Of a stretch of DNA of 64,000 nt, positions 27,568-35,376 are shown in pieces. Source of the stretch: Bacillus sp. SM2101 (GTDB taxonomy: Bacteria; Bacillota; Bacilli; Bacillales; SM2101); the NCBI RefSeq assembly GCF_018588585.1, contig NZ_JAEUFG010000007.1, forward strand, positions 172,657-236,656. The letters run 5' to 3'. Made by a program: the position numbers and the translations under genes. The notes below the pieces were generated by a model. It saw nothing but the letters and a program-made list of their open reading frames with translations, ran no database searches and was not told the DNA's origin. Position 1 is the first letter of the stretch; each line of letters begins with the position of its first letter.

Positions 27568-27918
27568 TTACTCATTAAATGGTTGTTTACTAAGCTGTAA
27601 TGATATGGCTAAACGGCCTTCCTTATCATGCCCAGCAAGCAATACTTGGGATTGGTCATTAATCTCCCAATCAGTAATTCCTTCTGCATAAACCCAGCCT
27701 TGTTCTATTTTTAGTCCTATACGATACGGTCCGGGGCCCTTAATTTTTGCTTGTGAGAAACAAATTGGCACGTTTCTTATAAAAGCGGCAACTGTCATAT
27801 TTTTTTCATCGAAATGATTAGCATAGGCACCAGTAGTTGTTTCTAAATGTACGAATAACTTTTCGTTCAAGAGTTTATCGAGTACCTCTTGGACATTTTC
27901 CTTTTCAATTGGCTTCAC
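27568..27918 (-). CDS. yojF: YojF family protein (DUF1806)
   Basis: 116 residues of the YojF family, recognised by VHLETTTGAYANHFDEKNMT, IRNVPICFSQAKIKGPGPYR and WVYAEGITDWEINDQ. No catalytic motif is obvious. It sits immediately before bshB2, as in Bacillus subtilis, so a role linked to bacillithiol metabolism is likely, but its activity is not known. Confidence 0.88.
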   Translation of the reverse strand: MKPIEKENVQEVLDKLLNEKLFVHLETTTGAYANHFDEKNMTVAAFIRNVPICFSQAKIKGPGPYRIGLKIEQGWVYAEGITDWEINDQSQVLLAGHDKEGRLAISLQLSKQPFNE

Positions 27919-28085
27919 AGTATCTCACTCCAATAAAAATGTAATAGGGATAAAGAGAACATTTTAATACATGGGACTACCAACTAATATCGTATACTTT
28001 CTTCCATTTATTAGTATACAAAATAGCATATTAATGAAAGAAACACTTGGAACAAGAATATTTAAGTTTATTTTACATTTCAAAT
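27919..28085. other. Short A+T-rich stretch upstream of yojF
   Basis: No gene. It ends at the 8-bp direct repeat TTTCAAAT that flanks repeat copy 7, and presumably contains the yojF-bshB2 promoter. Confidence 0.45.
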
Positions 28086-28246
28086 GGCTGTTTTCGCATT
28101 AATTGTTGTTTTTCGTATTAAGAATAAACACGTACACAAATAGAGTTCGTGGCATCTTTTCTTCAGTACAACCATTTCTAACAATATAAAACCATTTTTA
28201 TAGTACTAATTTGATAACAATAGCAACAATGTTCACACAAAGGGCC
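28086..28246 (-). repeat. Dispersed MITE-like repeat, copy 7, with 8-bp target duplication
   Basis: 161 bp, ends GGCTGTTTTCGCATTAATTG and CACAAAGGGCC; core on the minus strand GAAGAAAAGATGCCACGAA. The octamer TTTCAAAT is directly repeated at 28078-28085 and 28247-28254. This is the cleanest copy in the window and defines both borders. Confidence 0.9.
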
Positions 28247-28391
28247 TTTCAAATAAACTCCACGATAGCCCTCAACGTTAGTCCCACGCAAAAAATGAAA
28301 TCATTACATAAACTATAGTATATTCATTGGATTGAAACAACTAGTATGCTTACATCACAAATAAATTCATTAGAGAGGAGATTCAAACAAT

Positions 28392-28676
28392 ATGTGTCAA
28401 CATATTTACCACAGATGTTGTTCATATACAGGAAGACCTGTGGAAGTTCGCTTAAGAGGTGGAGGAGTTCATCGAGGTATTGTAGACAGTGTAACACCCT
28501 CACACGTATATATTAGACCAATTGGCCCGGGACCGAGACGTTTCGGCGGGTATGGTCTAGGATTTGTTGGAGGATATGGTGGTTACGGTGGGTTCGGTGG
28601 GGCTGCTGCAGTTGCAGCTGTTGCAATAGTCGGTATAGTCGCAATAACTGCACTCGCATTCGCTTTTTTCTGGTAA
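28392..28676 (+). CDS. Glycine-rich small protein, sporulation-type (paralogue A)
   Basis: 94 residues. The N-terminal half (MCQHIYHRCC, then RPVEVRLRGGGVHRGIVDSV and HVYIRPIGPG) looks like a small Sm-like beta domain. A Gly/Tyr/Phe-rich stretch follows (GGYGLGFVGGYGGYGGFGG), then a hydrophobic segment ending in AFFW. A paralogue with the same layout and the same FFW end is at 34245-34529. A CATA-AAC-TA sequence near 28307-28315 resembles a sigma-K -10 element, suggesting late mother-cell expression, but no good -35 was found. An AGAGGAG site precedes the ATG. Likely a spore-envelope component; function unknown. Confidence 0.75.
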   Translation: MCQHIYHRCCSYTGRPVEVRLRGGGVHRGIVDSVTPSHVYIRPIGPGPRRFGGYGLGFVGGYGGYGGFGGAAAVAAVAIVGIVAITALAFAFFW

Positions 28677-28707
28677 GTACTTTGCTTTCACTCTCAGTTG
28701 AATTCAT

Positions 28708-28737
28708 CTCTCCAAAGGCACTATAGCCTTTGGAGAG
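28708..28737 (+). terminator. Rho-independent terminator of paralogue A
   Basis: CTCTCCAAAGGC pairs with GCCTTTGGAGAG, followed by CCATTTTTT. Confidence 0.85.
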
Positions 28738-28784
28738 CCATTTTTTACTGCCTATGATTACTTTAAAATAAGCTGAGAATTTTA

Positions 28785-29531
28785 CTAACCTTGTACTTTC
28801 TCTTCTTTTATAGCTTCCTTCTTAGCTATAAAAACGCCATAACCTAAAATATGTCGATATTTTTGGGTCATATCATTATGATTTGCCCATAATTTAAATA
28901 ACTCAGGGTCTATGTTCGCTGAAAAATTGAATTCTGGTTGCTCTTGCCTAAATAAAGAATTGTTTACAGTTGATGTTTTTAACACATCTACTGTGGCAAA
29001 ACCAGTTTGTGTTAATTTTGTTATCCATTGTTTCTTTGTTAATATTTCTGATATATCATACATGCTCTTTATTTCTTTAACTTCATGCTGTAATAATAGC
29101 TTATCTGTCGTCATTTCAATGGCTAATAATACACCATTATCCTTCAATACACGGCTATATTCTTGTAAGGATGTTGAAATATCAGTAAAACACGTAACAG
29201 ATTCAGCTATTACGATATCAAAAAAGTTATTAGGAAACGGCATGTATCTAATATCAGCCTCTTGAACGTGTACTTGTAAGTTATTTTCAGCAAATCTCTT
29301 CTTTGCTTTTGATATCATAACAGGATGGTTATCAAGTGCATACATATTACATTTGTATTTCTTTTTAATGTAAGCTGTCGTTTGACCTGTTCCACATCCA
29401 ACTTCTAACACACGACTAGATTGATCAATCGGCAATTCAGATAATACCTCTTTTGACAAAAGAAATCCACCTGGGTGAGCTCCGCCAATACCAAATTCTG
29501 CAAGAAAATCAATGTATTTAAAAGTTTTCAT
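28785..29531 (-). CDS. Class I SAM-dependent methyltransferase
   Basis: 248 residues from the ATG at 29531 (AAAGG lies 9 bases upstream; a TTG nine bases earlier is the alternative). The SAM-binding motif I is VLEVGCGTGQTTAYI (about 43-57), followed by ALDNHPVMISKAKKRF, QEADIRYMPFPNNFFDIVIA and the DNGVLLAIEM strand. This is the UbiE/Methyltransf_11 type. The acceptor substrate cannot be inferred. It converges with the glycine-rich gene and stands alone. Confidence 0.88.
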   Translation of the reverse strand: MKTFKYIDFLAEFGIGGAHPGGFLLSKEVLSELPIDQSSRVLEVGCGTGQTTAYIKKKYKCNMYALDNHPVMISKAKKRFAENNLQVHVQEADIRYMPFPNNFFDIVIAESVTCFTDISTSLQEYSRVLKDNGVLLAIEMTTDKLLLQHEVKEIKSMYDISEILTKKQWITKLTQTGFATVDVLKTSTVNNSLFRQEQPEFNFSANIDPELFKLWANHNDMTQKYRHILGYGVFIAKKEAIKEEKVQG

Positions 29532-29816
29532 TGATCCCAACCTTTTTTCATCATGATGATAGCATTATATGAATATTCTTAAAAGATGTACCATGAAAAC
29601 ATAGGTACAACAAAATGAATGTTGTTATCCACAAGTGGCTATAATTATTTCATCATGTTCTTTTACATTTACATAATATTTTCATATTTTACAAGTCAAC
29701 ATTTCATCAGCTGCATATAATAATGCTGAATCGTTTAGATGCTATTTAAGGGTTACAGATGGAAATCTAGATTATGCCATTTTCCTATGTGTTTTCAGTA
29801 TAGGTGCATCATGAAA

Positions 29817-29979
29817 GGTTGTTATCACCTTGATTGTTGTTTTTCATGTTATGAAATATACACGGGGAACAACTAGCGTTTCGTGGCATCATTTCTTCTG
29901 TAATATGATTACTAACATATAAAGCCGCTTCTTATGGTATAAACTTGGTAATAATAGCAACAAAGTTTACAAATGAGCT
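29817..29979 (-). repeat. Dispersed MITE-like repeat, copy 8, with near-perfect target duplication
   Basis: 163 bp. Ends GGTTGTTATCACCTTGATTG and CAAAGTTTACAAATGAGCT; core (minus strand) CAGAAGAAATGATGCCACGAA. The flanking octamers are TCATGAAA (29809-29816) and TAATGAAA (29980-29987), 7 of 8 identical. Confidence 0.85.
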
Positions 29980-30012
29980 TAATGAAAAAACAAATGTAAG
30001 CGAGTGAGGGAA

Positions 30013-30741
30013 ATGTTATTTATAGCGCACCGAGGTGCTTCTGGATATGCACCTGAGAATACATTTGCAGCATTTGACAAAGCAGTTGCCTTAGAGGCTG
30101 ACTACATTGAAATAGATGTACAAATGACAAGGGATCAAGAGCTTGTCGTCATACATGATATTACAGTAGACCGTACAACTAATGGAACCGGGAATGTGAA
30201 AGACTATTCTCTTAGGTCTATTAAACAATTAAAAGCGGGAAACTGGTTTCATGCAGATTTCAAAAAAGAAAAAGTTCCTACTTTAGGAGAGGTGCTCGAT
30301 CAATATTCTGACAAAATAGGGATTATCATTGAATTGTGCAACCCCTTTCTATATCCAAAGATCGAACAAAAACTAGCTGCAGAGCTCAAAAAGCGGAACC
30401 TTGAACAACAAAATTCCAACATAATTATTCAATCGTTTTATCCTTCTACGCTAAAGAAACTTCATAAACTCTTACCAAATGTAAAAAAAGCATTGTTATT
30501 ACATTTTTTATTTCACGATTTTTCCAAACAAACACTTGAAAGTTACCGCTCTTTTATTCATTATATGAATGCTTACTGGACCATCTTAAATAGCTCTACG
30601 ATAAATCATCTCCATTACTATAATTTTGAAATCTTTGCCTGGACAATAAACGACATGAATACGATGAACGAGCTTGCTAAATTAAAAATTAGAGGGGTTG
30701 TCACAGATTTCCCAGACTTTAAAACAAGATTTCAAGTTTAA
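30013..30741 (+). CDS. Glycerophosphodiester phosphodiesterase (GDPD)
   Basis: 242 residues starting MLFIAHRGASGYAPENT, the canonical GDPD opening with the catalytic His, then YIEIDVQMTRDQELVVIHD (metal-binding Glu/Asp and second His) and TTNGTGNVKDYSL. The C-terminus has EIFAWTINDMNTMNELAKL and GVVTDFPDF, typical of UgpQ-type enzymes. It hydrolyses glycerophosphodiesters to glycerol-3-phosphate and an alcohol, in the cytoplasm (no signal peptide). An in-frame GTG at 30004 is an alternative start, but the family opening favours the ATG at 30013. Confidence 0.92.
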   Translation: MLFIAHRGASGYAPENTFAAFDKAVALEADYIEIDVQMTRDQELVVIHDITVDRTTNGTGNVKDYSLRSIKQLKAGNWFHADFKKEKVPTLGEVLDQYSDKIGIIIELCNPFLYPKIEQKLAAELKKRNLEQQNSNIIIQSFYPSTLKKLHKLLPNVKKALLLHFLFHDFSKQTLESYRSFIHYMNAYWTILNSSTINHLHYYNFEIFAWTINDMNTMNELAKLKIRGVVTDFPDFKTRFQV

Positions 30742-30917
30742 TGTGTGTCTCCCCTTTACTCTGTTCATCTACTAAGCAAGGATATACACTTGCTCGGAAT
30801 GAACTTATTTTCATTTTCTCAGCGAATAACCTATACAAATCAAAATAATTTACATAACCTATTTTTGAGAAAACTAGTGCTAACACACAATAATTTGTTG
30901 AGAGGAGAGGAACTACG

Positions 30918-31358
30918 TTGGCGAATGAAAAGAAAAGTCAACCAAACAAAAGCCCAATGAAAATAATGAATGAATTTTTTCAGGAACGGCCGCGAAGATC
31001 TGCTTTTTCAGCAATAGATGATTACTTTTTACTAGCTGCCCCTGAAAACTCTTTCCCTGTAGATGTCTTTGAAACAGAAAAACACTTTGTAATACAAGCT
31101 GAACTACCAGGTGTACCGCGTGAGGATATTATTATTGACAGATTAAGTAATGAATTACGAATCAAGGTAAAGCGAGAACTCAAAAATAACAGAACTAACA
31201 ACAATCCGTTTTCCAGACCCCAAAGACCACCTAAGAATGAAAAGTCTATTTCACTTCCTGAATATGTTTTACCACATAAATTAACGGCTACTCATCGAAA
31301 TGGTATATTGGAAGTACTAATCCCTAAGAAAAAAAGGAAAAAAATCGACATAGACTAA
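30918..31358 (+). CDS. Hsp20/alpha-crystallin small heat-shock protein
   Basis: 146 residues. A variable N-terminus is followed by an alpha-crystallin domain (about 48-140): FPVDVFETEKHFVIQAELPG, REDIIIDRLSNELRIKVKRE, and a C-terminal NGILEVLIPKK (the family's GxLxVxxPK motif). It is an ATP-independent holdase chaperone. The start is TTG, 8 bases after GAGAGGAG. Its position beside YqfQ-like and spore-surface genes suggests a spore role such as that of the Hsp20-type coat protein CotM, but this is inference. Confidence 0.9.
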   Translation: MANEKKSQPNKSPMKIMNEFFQERPRRSAFSAIDDYFLLAAPENSFPVDVFETEKHFVIQAELPGVPREDIIIDRLSNELRIKVKRELKNNRTNNNPFSRPQRPPKNEKSISLPEYVLPHKLTATHRNGILEVLIPKKKRKKIDID

Positions 31359-31380
31359 TTCAATTGAAAAAACAAAAATA

Positions 31381-31408
31381 AAAACAGGGTGAATCCAATC
31401 CCTGTTTT
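31381..31408 (+). terminator. Rho-independent terminator of the Hsp20 gene
   Basis: AAAACAGGG pairs with CCCTGTTTT, followed by ATTTTTAT. Confidence 0.85.
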
Positions 31409-31412
31409 ATTT

Positions 31413-32225
31413 TTATATATATAACTTCGGAACAGACTGTCCCTCTGTATTTTGCGCTTTGCGACTTTGTGCTTCTCGATTTTTCCCTTGGGAATTTCCA
31501 CTTGTTTTTCTTTTTGTTGTTGTTTTATTACTGTCAGATGTTTTCTTCTTTGGAGTACTTTTAGTCCCCTCATTCGATGTTTTTTTCTTTACATTTTTTT
31601 TATTTTGATCGCCCGTTTTCTTTTTTGATTGGCTCGTTTTATTACTATTATTATCCTGCTCTTCTTCTTCCTCTTCTGTTATATCTGTATTTTCTGACTC
31701 TGATTCTGTGTCATCTTCGTCTTCACTATCATCATTGAGTGATCTCATCATCTTAACCATTGATGGAATGTTTCTAACCAAGGGTCCATATTGTTGCACC
31801 ATAGGAATTGTTTGTTGTGTCATATTTAACACTTTTTGAACATTACCTAACATTCCCATGATGTTTGAGCCACCAGTAGCCCCGCCGCCACCAAGAAATC
31901 TTGATAAAAGCCCCCCAGTTTGTGCTGCCTGTTGTGTCCCAGCTGCTGCCCCGCCAGTAGCATTAGGTAACATTCCACCTAATTGCTGAGCGCCCCCTAA
32001 GCCTCCAAACATTTGGTTTGGTACAGTACCAGCAACATTTCCTGGATTAACTCCTCCACCCCCTAGTAATCTACCAAGAATTCCTGGTCTAGCTGCTGCT
32101 TGTTGCATTTGATTGGCAGCTCCCCCAATCATATTTGCTCCTCCTGTAGGGGGTCGAAACAATCCGGGTCGTATTGGCGCTTGGTTTGCTATTGGTGGAG
32201 GTGTCGGCCTTTGAAATGGAAACAT
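31413..32225 (-). CDS. YqfQ/VrrA-like low-complexity protein
   Basis: 270 residues in three parts. A Pro/Gly/Ala/Gln-rich N-terminal half begins MFPFQRPTPPPIANQAPIRP and contains repeated GILGRLLGGGG-type pieces. A short conserved helix follows (PMVQQYGPLVRNIPSMVKMM, about 143-162). Then come an acidic block (DDSEDEDDTESESEN) and a long Lys/Ser/Thr tail (KKKTGDQNKKNVKKK). This layout matches the YqfQ/VrrA family of Bacillaceae, associated with the spore coat. Extreme composition makes homology hard to judge, but the central helix is typical. Confidence 0.7.
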   Translation of the reverse strand: MFPFQRPTPPPIANQAPIRPGLFRPPTGGANMIGGAANQMQQAAARPGILGRLLGGGGVNPGNVAGTVPNQMFGGLGGAQQLGGMLPNATGGAAAGTQQAAQTGGLLSRFLGGGGATGGSNIMGMLGNVQKVLNMTQQTIPMVQQYGPLVRNIPSMVKMMRSLNDDSEDEDDTESESENTDITEEEEEEQDNNSNKTSQSKKKTGDQNKKNVKKKTSNEGTKSTPKKKTSDSNKTTTKRKTSGNSQGKNREAQSRKAQNTEGQSVPKLYI

Positions 32226-32334
32226 ATATCTATCCTCCTTTCTGTAGTAATCAGAAAGTTATCTTTATTGGGTACATAATATGTTTATTCGTTTCAAAAT
32301 GAAAATGAAACTGCTTTATAACAAATAGGCTATC

Positions 32335-33381
32335 TTAAAATTGAACAGGTTGTAATGATGCATCAAGCTTAAGTAACTCATAATGATTTTCTGTTAAGTA
32401 CTCTAATAATTCACGTAAATGGTTAACAGTGGTAGTTTTGTCATGTAATAAGATGACAGGAGCATGATCTTGTTCGCTTAATTTCTCTATTTGCGCAATT
32501 GTATCATGTACATACCTTTCATCTCTGTATTTCCAATCTTTACTATCGACATTCCAATCCCACATTATATATCCATTATTAGTAACTGCAGCTTTATATT
32601 CGTCCGTCATATAAGGAGCACTACCATAAGGCGTCCTTATTAATGGTGTGGTTTCTCCAGTAATCTCTTTTAATGTTTCATTCGAAACAGACAGTTCATT
32701 AAGTAATGATTGACGAGATGCATAAAATTGATGTTTATCATGTGTGACAGAATGTAAGCCTACACCATGTCCTTTTCTAACCATTTCTCGAACGAGTTCA
32801 GGATACTCTCTCATTTTTGGTTCTACCATAAAGAAAGTAGCTTTAGCATTATATTCTTCTAAAATATCTAATATATCTTTTGAGCTACCGTAAGGTCCAT
32901 CGTCAATAGTTAAATATGCGACTTTTTTTTCATGCTCTAATTGTTCTTTATTTATTTCATTTCCAACTTCTAAGCCAGTTGCGATAGAGCTATTCGTTGG
33001 TTGTGTTTGTTCAGACTCATCAATTTCTTCTTGTTCTACAGTTGTTTCATCAACATTTCCATCTTCCTGCTGATGAATATTTTCGTTTTCGTCTGAAACA
33101 TCCACAGTGAGATTTTGTTGCTGATTTTCGTCATTGTCTGTATGTTCGGCAATTGTATTATTGTCATTATCAATTATTTCATCCTCTACAATATCTGTTG
33201 TAGATTCAGTTTTGTTACTTTGTTCTGCTGCAACTACTTTATTATTTGAAGCAATTGGCTTATCACTGCCAATGTTTAAACTCATAATAATTATTAATAG
33301 CACAATTGAACTGCAAATTAATATACCTTCCCTTAATCTTAAAATCTTTCTTTTTTGTCTTTTCTGTCTCAACGTCATCAT
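32335..33381 (-). CDS. Membrane-anchored polysaccharide deacetylase (NodB domain)
   Basis: 348 residues. An N-terminal anchor (about 17-35) is followed by about 115 residues rich in Glu, Asp, Asn and Gln, then a NodB domain (about 150-345). Catalytic motifs: YLTIDDGPYGSSKDI (motif 1, Asp pair), GVGLHSVTHDKHQF (motif 2, metal His pair), IRTPYGSAPY (motif 3), WDWNVDSKDW (motif 4) and VILLHDKTTT (motif 5). It removes acetyl groups from peptidoglycan or another N-acetylated polymer outside the membrane. ATG-ATG at 33381 sits very close to AAAGGG; an in-frame TTG at 33372 is better spaced. Confidence 0.9.
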   Translation of the reverse strand: MMTLRQKRQKRKILRLREGILICSSIVLLIIIMSLNIGSDKPIASNNKVVAAEQSNKTESTTDIVEDEIIDNDNNTIAEHTDNDENQQQNLTVDVSDENENIHQQEDGNVDETTVEQEEIDESEQTQPTNSSIATGLEVGNEINKEQLEHEKKVAYLTIDDGPYGSSKDILDILEEYNAKATFFMVEPKMREYPELVREMVRKGHGVGLHSVTHDKHQFYASRQSLLNELSVSNETLKEITGETTPLIRTPYGSAPYMTDEYKAAVTNNGYIMWDWNVDSKDWKYRDERYVHDTIAQIEKLSEQDHAPVILLHDKTTTVNHLRELLEYLTENHYELLKLDASLQPVQF

Positions 33382-33619
33382 CCCTTTTAGTCTATGTTGT
33401 TAATAAAATTATAAAATTGAATGAGAGATAAATAGTAACAAAATGGTTACAATAAACGACAAATTTATACTGTATATCGATGACAAGACGTTTTCTCGAA
33501 TACATTAAAATAAAACAAGCAAACTAGTAAATATGAAAAAACAATTATTCTATGTACAACATTTACATATTCGTATTTAATCAATTATTTATGTACGTCA
33601 GATATATATAAATGTTAAA
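33382..33619. other. Intergenic stretch upstream of the polysaccharide deacetylase
   Basis: A+T-rich, about 240 bases with no gene. It must contain the deacetylase promoter. Confidence 0.4.
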
Positions 33620-33649
33620 AAGAACCCAAGCATGTGTCATTGGGTTCTT
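33620..33649 (-). terminator. Rho-independent terminator of the YjcZ-type pair
   Basis: On the minus strand AAGAACCCAA pairs with TTGGGTTCTT, followed by TTTAAC. Confidence 0.75.
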
Positions 33650-33765
33650 GTCTTTATTTGTAACTAACGCGATTTAACATTGATTTTGTGCCAGAAGTAA
33701 TGACTCGTATTACAAATAGAGATTGATACAATTTTATTTATTTTAGAAAATAATACGAAATGTAT

Positions 33766-33912
33766 CTAAAAACAGAAAGCTGCTCCAACGATGATTAATA
33801 AAATAAATAACACTACGATTAACACAAAATTTGAAAATCCATGATAGCACCCATAGCCATTATGAGGACCATACCCTCCATAAGCTGGGCTTACTCCTTT
33901 ATAACCATCCAT
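33766..33912 (-). CDS. YjcZ-family small membrane protein
   Basis: 48 residues: MDGYKGVSPAYGGYGPHNGY at the N-terminus, then GFSNFVLIVVLFILLIIVGA and a short AFCF tail. The single membrane segment is nearly identical to that of its two relatives in this window. TAGGAGGTGG precedes the ATG. Function unknown; the family is linked to sporulation. Confidence 0.85.
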   Translation of the reverse strand: MDGYKGVSPAYGGYGPHNGYGCYHGFSNFVLIVVLFILLIIVGAAFCF

Positions 33913-33955
33913 ACTTTTTTCCACCTCCTATTACGTGTAGTAACAACAATAGTTG

Positions 33956-34048
33956 TTAATATCTAATAAAGGCTGTACCAACTATAATTAATAAAATAAA
34001 CAATACAACGATTAACGCAAATCCACTTGCAAATCCTGCTGCAGCCAC
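33956..34048 (-). CDS. YjcZ-family minimal membrane peptide
   Basis: Only 30 residues: MAAAGFASG followed by FALIVVLFILLIIVGTAF and a final IRY. It starts at GTG, 7 bases after GGAGGTG, and lies 43 bases upstream of the other YjcZ-type gene, so the two are likely cotranscribed. It consists of little more than the family's membrane segment. Confidence 0.8.
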   Translation of the reverse strand: MAAAGFASGFALIVVLFILLIIVGTAFIRY

Positions 34049-34244
34049 TACAAAACACCTCCTTCAAATATTCCTTAATACGTTATTCAAATTGGGTTCT
34101 TGACGTAAGGGATAAACACCTAATTTAAGGCATTTTTTTGATGAATTTGTACTATTATTGAAAATTTTCTTAAGTTAAACATGGATAAGCGTACAGGCAA
34201 ACATCATTGACAAACATACGCTAAATGGAAAGGAGGAGACATAT

Positions 34245-34529
34245 ATGAGTTTACACTGGTACAATATGTGCCGTAGATACCATGGGCAAGTCGTTCAAAT
34301 CGATGATCACTATGGAAATCGTCACGTCGGTAGAATTGTGCATCTTACACCAAATAAAGTATATCTTCAGCCTGCTGGCCCTCCGAGTAGAGGGTTTGGA
34401 TACGGTCCTAGAGGCGGCTTCGGATATGGCTTTTATCGACCATTTGGTGGATTTTTCCCAGGGTTAGCTGTTGGTATCGGCCTTGGAGCTATAACTGGCA
34501 TTGCTTTGGCTAGTCTATTTTTTTGGTAA
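34245..34529 (+). CDS. Glycine-rich small protein, sporulation-type (paralogue B)
   Basis: 94 residues, the same length and layout as paralogue A at 28392. The N-terminal Sm-like piece reads GQVVQIDDHYGNRHVGRIVH then NKVYLQPAGP, followed by a Gly/Tyr/Phe/Arg-rich stretch and a hydrophobic segment ending in SLFFW. Conserved between the pair are the HVGRI/HRGIV, VYLQP/VYIRP and FFW positions. A strong AAAGGAGGAG site precedes the ATG. It is divergent from the YjcZ-type pair. Probable spore-envelope protein; function unknown. Confidence 0.75.
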   Translation: MSLHWYNMCRRYHGQVVQIDDHYGNRHVGRIVHLTPNKVYLQPAGPPSRGFGYGPRGGFGYGFYRPFGGFFPGLAVGIGLGAITGIALASLFFW

Positions 34530-34533
34530 TCGA

Positions 34534-34620
34534 AGCCTATTATCAACATGCTTGTTGTTATGTAAATATGATCAAAACAGAATATCTAATGTTATAGCAA
34601 CAAAGTTTAAGAAAAGGGCC
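34534..34620 (-). repeat. Dispersed MITE-like repeat, copy 9 (short)
   Basis: About 87 bp. One end is degenerate (GCCTATTATCAACATGCTTG), the other clear (TATAGCAACAAAGTTTAAG then AAAAGGGCC). The core is deleted. It starts 5 bases after the stop of paralogue B. Confidence 0.6.
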
Positions 34621-34628
34621 TAATAAAA

Positions 34629-34659
34629 AACACTTCCATAATTTCAAAGTGGAAGTGTT
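34629..34659 (+). terminator. Rho-independent terminator of paralogue B
   Basis: AACACTTCCA pairs with TGGAAGTGTT, followed by CATTTTAT. Repeat copy 9 separates it from the stop codon. Confidence 0.8.
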
Positions 34660-34859
34660 CATTTTATATATAATAATTATTAGACTGCCTCAACGTATAT
34701 AGCTAACTTGATCAAGGATCATGCCTCATCCCAAAATTACAAATTATTCCTACTATATTTACTTTGAATAGCCTTTAGCTCTAATAAGCGCATCTCTAAA
34801 TCAGTAAAAGTAGGTCGCTATACTTTTTTTGAGAGTAGACGCTTACTTGAACGAGTTTG

Positions 34860-35225
34860 TTAACCTCTAACAATCGTTTTCATTAACATATGCATTTTAG
34901 TTAATAGTTTCGATTTTATTGTTTCGTCTAAAGATATTTCTTCCATACTTTCCTCCATCACTCGTATCCAAATTTGCGCATTTTCTGGTGTCGTGTTAAA
35001 TGGGTGTCGTGTCTGAACTTGCTGCTGATGATTAGCATTTACCTCTGTTTCATCCATTAAAGCAAGAATAAAAGATTGCTGCCTTGACTTTAATAGATTT
35101 AGATCTACACCTCTAGCATTAAACGTATCTTTAAAATATTGCTCTTGTAAAAGATTTTGATAAAATACCTCCACCAGTTCTTTAATCTTTTCTGTATTTA
35201 GATTGAGATCTTCACGGTTAGCCAT
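34860..35225 (-). CDS. Truncated-haemoglobin-like protein
   Basis: 121 residues from the ATG at 35225, placed by GAGGTGAT; a GTG nine bases upstream lies inside that site. The helical pattern resembles truncated globins: KELVEVFYQNLLQEQYFKDT at the start (helices A/B), a central FILALMDE, then TRHPFNTTPENAQIWIRVME with a His in a position suitable for the haem ligand. These bind O2 or NO. The neighbour is a NarK-type nitrate/nitrite transporter, which fits NO handling. The assignment rests on pattern, not strong motifs, so it is moderate. Confidence 0.55.
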   Translation of the reverse strand: MANREDLNLNTEKIKELVEVFYQNLLQEQYFKDTFNARGVDLNLLKSRQQSFILALMDETEVNANHQQQVQTRHPFNTTPENAQIWIRVMEESMEEISLDETIKSKLLTKMHMLMKTIVRG

Positions 35226-35376
35226 TTCTATCACCTCTAAATGATATAGAAAATACGATTTTATTTTATAACTAATTCTTTGCAGTTAATCATTTTGTAT
35301 AATTGTCCTTATAATACTTAACGTTTGATAAAGCTTCAGTTTCTATAATCCTTTGTTAAATGTAAGTTTCTAGTTG

